From: Bacteroidales bacterium | Lineage (GTDB): Bacteria > Bacteroidota > Bacteroidia > Bacteroidales > JAADJA01 | NCBI GenBank assembly: GCA_026984135.1 | Contig: JALSSR010000191.1 | Location: forward strand, 1 to 42,747 | DNA length: 42,747 bases | Reading direction: 5' to 3' | Shown: in pieces, positions 41,458-42,747 of the stretch | Layout: every line of letters starts with the position of its first letter | Position numbering within the stretch: position 1 is the first letter of the stretch | Notes under the pieces: generated by a model | Databases searched by the model: none | The model's input: the letters and a program-made list of their open reading frames with translations, nothing else | What the model was told of the DNA's origin: nothing | Position numbers and translations under genes: made by a program

Positions 41458-42507
41458 ATGATGAAAAAGATATTTTTTTTAGTATTTATTACACAATCAA
41501 TATTTGCACAAGGACAGTATGACTTTGCAATCTATCATGATGGAGATGTTGGTGCTTGGGAAGATGGTGTTGTCGCATTTGAACATTTTTTGGACTGGAA
41601 AGGAGTAACGCATAATCGAGTTACCGCACAAGATATTAATACAATAGTTTTAAAAGATTTTTACACAGCGATATACTTCCCTGGCGGAGATGCAGATTAT
41701 TATAATGCCGATATTAATTCAACAGGAATACTACACATTCAAGACTTAATTTTAGATAATGGTGCATATATCGGCATGTGTGCGGGAGCAGAATTTGCTT
41801 GTGATAAATTGATATGGCAAGGAATTGAAATTGATTATCCGTTAGATTTGTTTCAGGGTGAGGCAATTGGTCCAATTGATGAACTAGCTGTTTGGCCTGA
41901 TTATACTATGACAACTCTATCCATGAACCTTGACGACGAAATAAACCAATTTGAACCGGAAAACGAAGATATGCTATACTGGGGAGGCACTGTTTTTAAT
42001 GCTTATACAAGTACAAATATAGATACAATTGCAACCTTTGATGGATTTTATAATAAACCTGCAATAATAAAATTAACTTATGGAGATGGCAGGGTTTTGC
42101 TTATTAGCCCACATCCTGAAATAGAAGAAGATAGCAATAGAGATGGTGTCAATGTTGCGGAAGAGCTTGACGATAATGGTTCTGACTGGAATTTTTTATG
42201 GACAGCAACAGATTGGCTTTTAGGAAATCCATTATCGGAGCCAAATCCTTTATCAATACTATCACAATCGAATAATCCTAATATTACAATTTACCCAAAT
42301 CCAACAAAGAATATTTTAAATATTTCAATTAGAGATTACCTAAAAATTGAAAAACTAACAATTTATAATCAAATAGGACAAAAAACATTAGACACAAAAT
42401 CAGCAAATAAAGCTATTGACTTGACAGGTTTCCCAAATGGAATGTATTTAGTAGAAGTTGAAATTAATAACAAAAAAATTAGAAAAAAACTATTAATCAT
42501 AAAATAA
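41458..42507 (+). CDS. Secreted BPL-N/GATase1-like protein with T9SS sorting domain (cassette 2)
   Basis: 349 residues with the signal peptide MMKKIFFLVFITQSIFAQ. Residues about 20-255 look like the biotin-protein-ligase N-terminal (BPL_N) domain, a class I glutamine-amidotransferase fold: the nucleophile elbow G-M-C-A-G-A (Cys108) and S-P-H-P-E (His219, Glu221) supply a complete Cys-His-Glu triad, and Y-F-P-G-G-D-A near 73-79 is the oxyanion strand. Residues about 270-349 (Y-P-N-P-T-K-N-I to K-L-L-I-I-K) are a type A T9SS sorting domain, so the enzyme is secreted through the outer membrane. The reaction is unknown. It is the only gene of cassette 2, 35 nt after the attC-like site, and more AT-rich than chromosomal neighbours. 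Confidence 0.8.
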   Translation: MMKKIFFLVFITQSIFAQGQYDFAIYHDGDVGAWEDGVVAFEHFLDWKGVTHNRVTAQDINTIVLKDFYTAIYFPGGDADYYNADINSTGILHIQDLILDNGAYIGMCAGAEFACDKLIWQGIEIDYPLDLFQGEAIGPIDELAVWPDYTMTTLSMNLDDEINQFEPENEDMLYWGGTVFNAYTSTNIDTIATFDGFYNKPAIIKLTYGDGRVLLISPHPEIEEDSNRDGVNVAEELDDNGSDWNFLWTATDWLLGNPLSEPNPLSILSQSNNPNITIYPNPTKNILNISIRDYLKIEKLTIYNQIGQKTLDTKSANKAIDLTGFPNGMYLVEVEINNKKIRKKLLIIK

Positions 42508-42521
42508 AAGAAGAAAGCCCA

Positions 42522-42644
42522 GTTGCTAACAAAAAATATAGTGCATTTGGCAGATAGTGCTAAAATTCAAGATGATAGCAATAAATAAACATAGTGCAAA
42601 ACCGAAAATTAAGTGCTTTGAAATGCCAAACGCACCCTTTAGAT
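42522..42644 (+). other. attC-like recombination site 2, probably degenerate at its 3' end
   Basis: The core GTTGCTAAC (42522-42530) is followed by the arm GTGCATTTGGCA (42541-42552), which pairs 11 of 12 with TGCCAAACGCAC (42624-42635). The expected closing core GTTAG... is replaced by TTTAGAT (42638-42644). The loop region is AT-rich with AGTGC repeats. This may be the worn end of the array or a site of another core type. Confidence 0.5.
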
Positions 42645-42747
42645 TTGCAAAATAAAAAAATAGAGTTCTTTGAAAATATAATGATGTTGTAACAATTTCT
42701 TTTTTTGTTACTTTTTTTCTTTGTTAATAACTTTAATTTTGTTAATA
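42645..42747. other. AT-rich end of window
   Basis: No gene. A -7-like TAATTTTG (42734-42741) points toward a gene beyond the window; no well-spaced -33 partner was found. GTTGTAACAA at 42686-42695 could begin another core site, but its partner would lie outside. Confidence 0.3.

Larger units (their letters stand above)
40469..42644 (+). mobile_element. Integron-like array of two gene cassettes
   Basis: Unit 1 spans about 40470-41414 and unit 2 about 41415-42640. Each holds one plus-strand gene for an exported protein, is AT-rich in the coding part, and ends in a long imperfect palindrome whose outer core is the reverse complement of the unit's first nine bases (GTTACCAGC/GCTGGTAAC and GTTAGCAAC/GTTGCTAAC). 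Classical integron cassettes show this relation because the first bases complete the unit's own attC when it circularises. Cores deviate from the classical GTTRRRY. Cassettes and recombinase share one orientation, as in reverse integrons such as that of Treponema denticola. Confidence 0.65.

Overview
The window is chromosomal DNA from a member of the Bacteroidota, probably close to the Bacteroidales. The evidence is two type IX secretion C-terminal sorting domains, a gingipain-family (C25) protease, promoters of the form TTTG/ATTG - about 20 nt - TAnnTTTG, a DUF3078 protein, an FtsZ tail ending in NNSYLHDNVD, and a glycine-lipid-type acyltransferase pair. No rRNA, tRNA or CRISPR array was seen.

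Layout. 1-1990: the 3' end of a secreted repeat protein, a DUF433/DUF5615 toxin-antitoxin-like pair and a uridine-kinase-like P-loop kinase. 2008-9800 (minus strand): a C25 protease, then a tripartite exporter operon (TolC, HlyD, two ABC-2 permeases) with no ATPase gene beside it. 9884-15277: an HMA-AraC regulator coupled to a GH114-like lipoprotein, a PIN toxin module, a DUF3078 protein, a small membrane protein and a Xre/RES module. 15370-22717: an S9 peptidase, a LolC/E-type permease, a NamZ-type muramidase lipoprotein, the GTPase EngB and the glycine-lipid-like acyltransferase pair. 22891-39546: a complete division and cell wall (dcw) cluster, mraZ-rsmH-ftsL-ftsI-murE-mraY-murD-ftsW-murG-(orf)-murC-ftsQ-ftsA-ftsZ, followed by a yqeY homologue. 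It is preceded by a phased MraZ-type operator. Between murG and murC it is interrupted by an unknown small ORF and a five-unit, roughly 100-bp tandem repeat.

39700-42747: the most unusual part. An N-terminally truncated tyrosine recombinase is followed on the same strand by two AT-rich single-gene units. These are separated and ended by long imperfect palindromes shaped like integron attC sites. Each unit begins with a 9-mer (GTTACCAGC or GTTAGCAAC) that is the exact reverse complement of the 9-mer opening the palindrome at its own 3' end. This is the relation expected of integron cassettes, but the core does not fit the classical GTTRRRY consensus and the recombinase lacks the IntI-specific insertion. 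I read it as a decaying or non-canonical integron-like cassette array of Bacteroidota whose two cargo genes both encode exported proteins.

The dcw genes work together: RsmH and MraZ are the usual leading pair, MurE/MurD/MurC/MraY/MurG make lipid II with meso-diaminopimelate, FtsW/FtsI polymerise and crosslink it at the septum, and FtsQ/FtsL/FtsA/FtsZ form the divisome. Several starts here are GTG or TTG rather than ATG.
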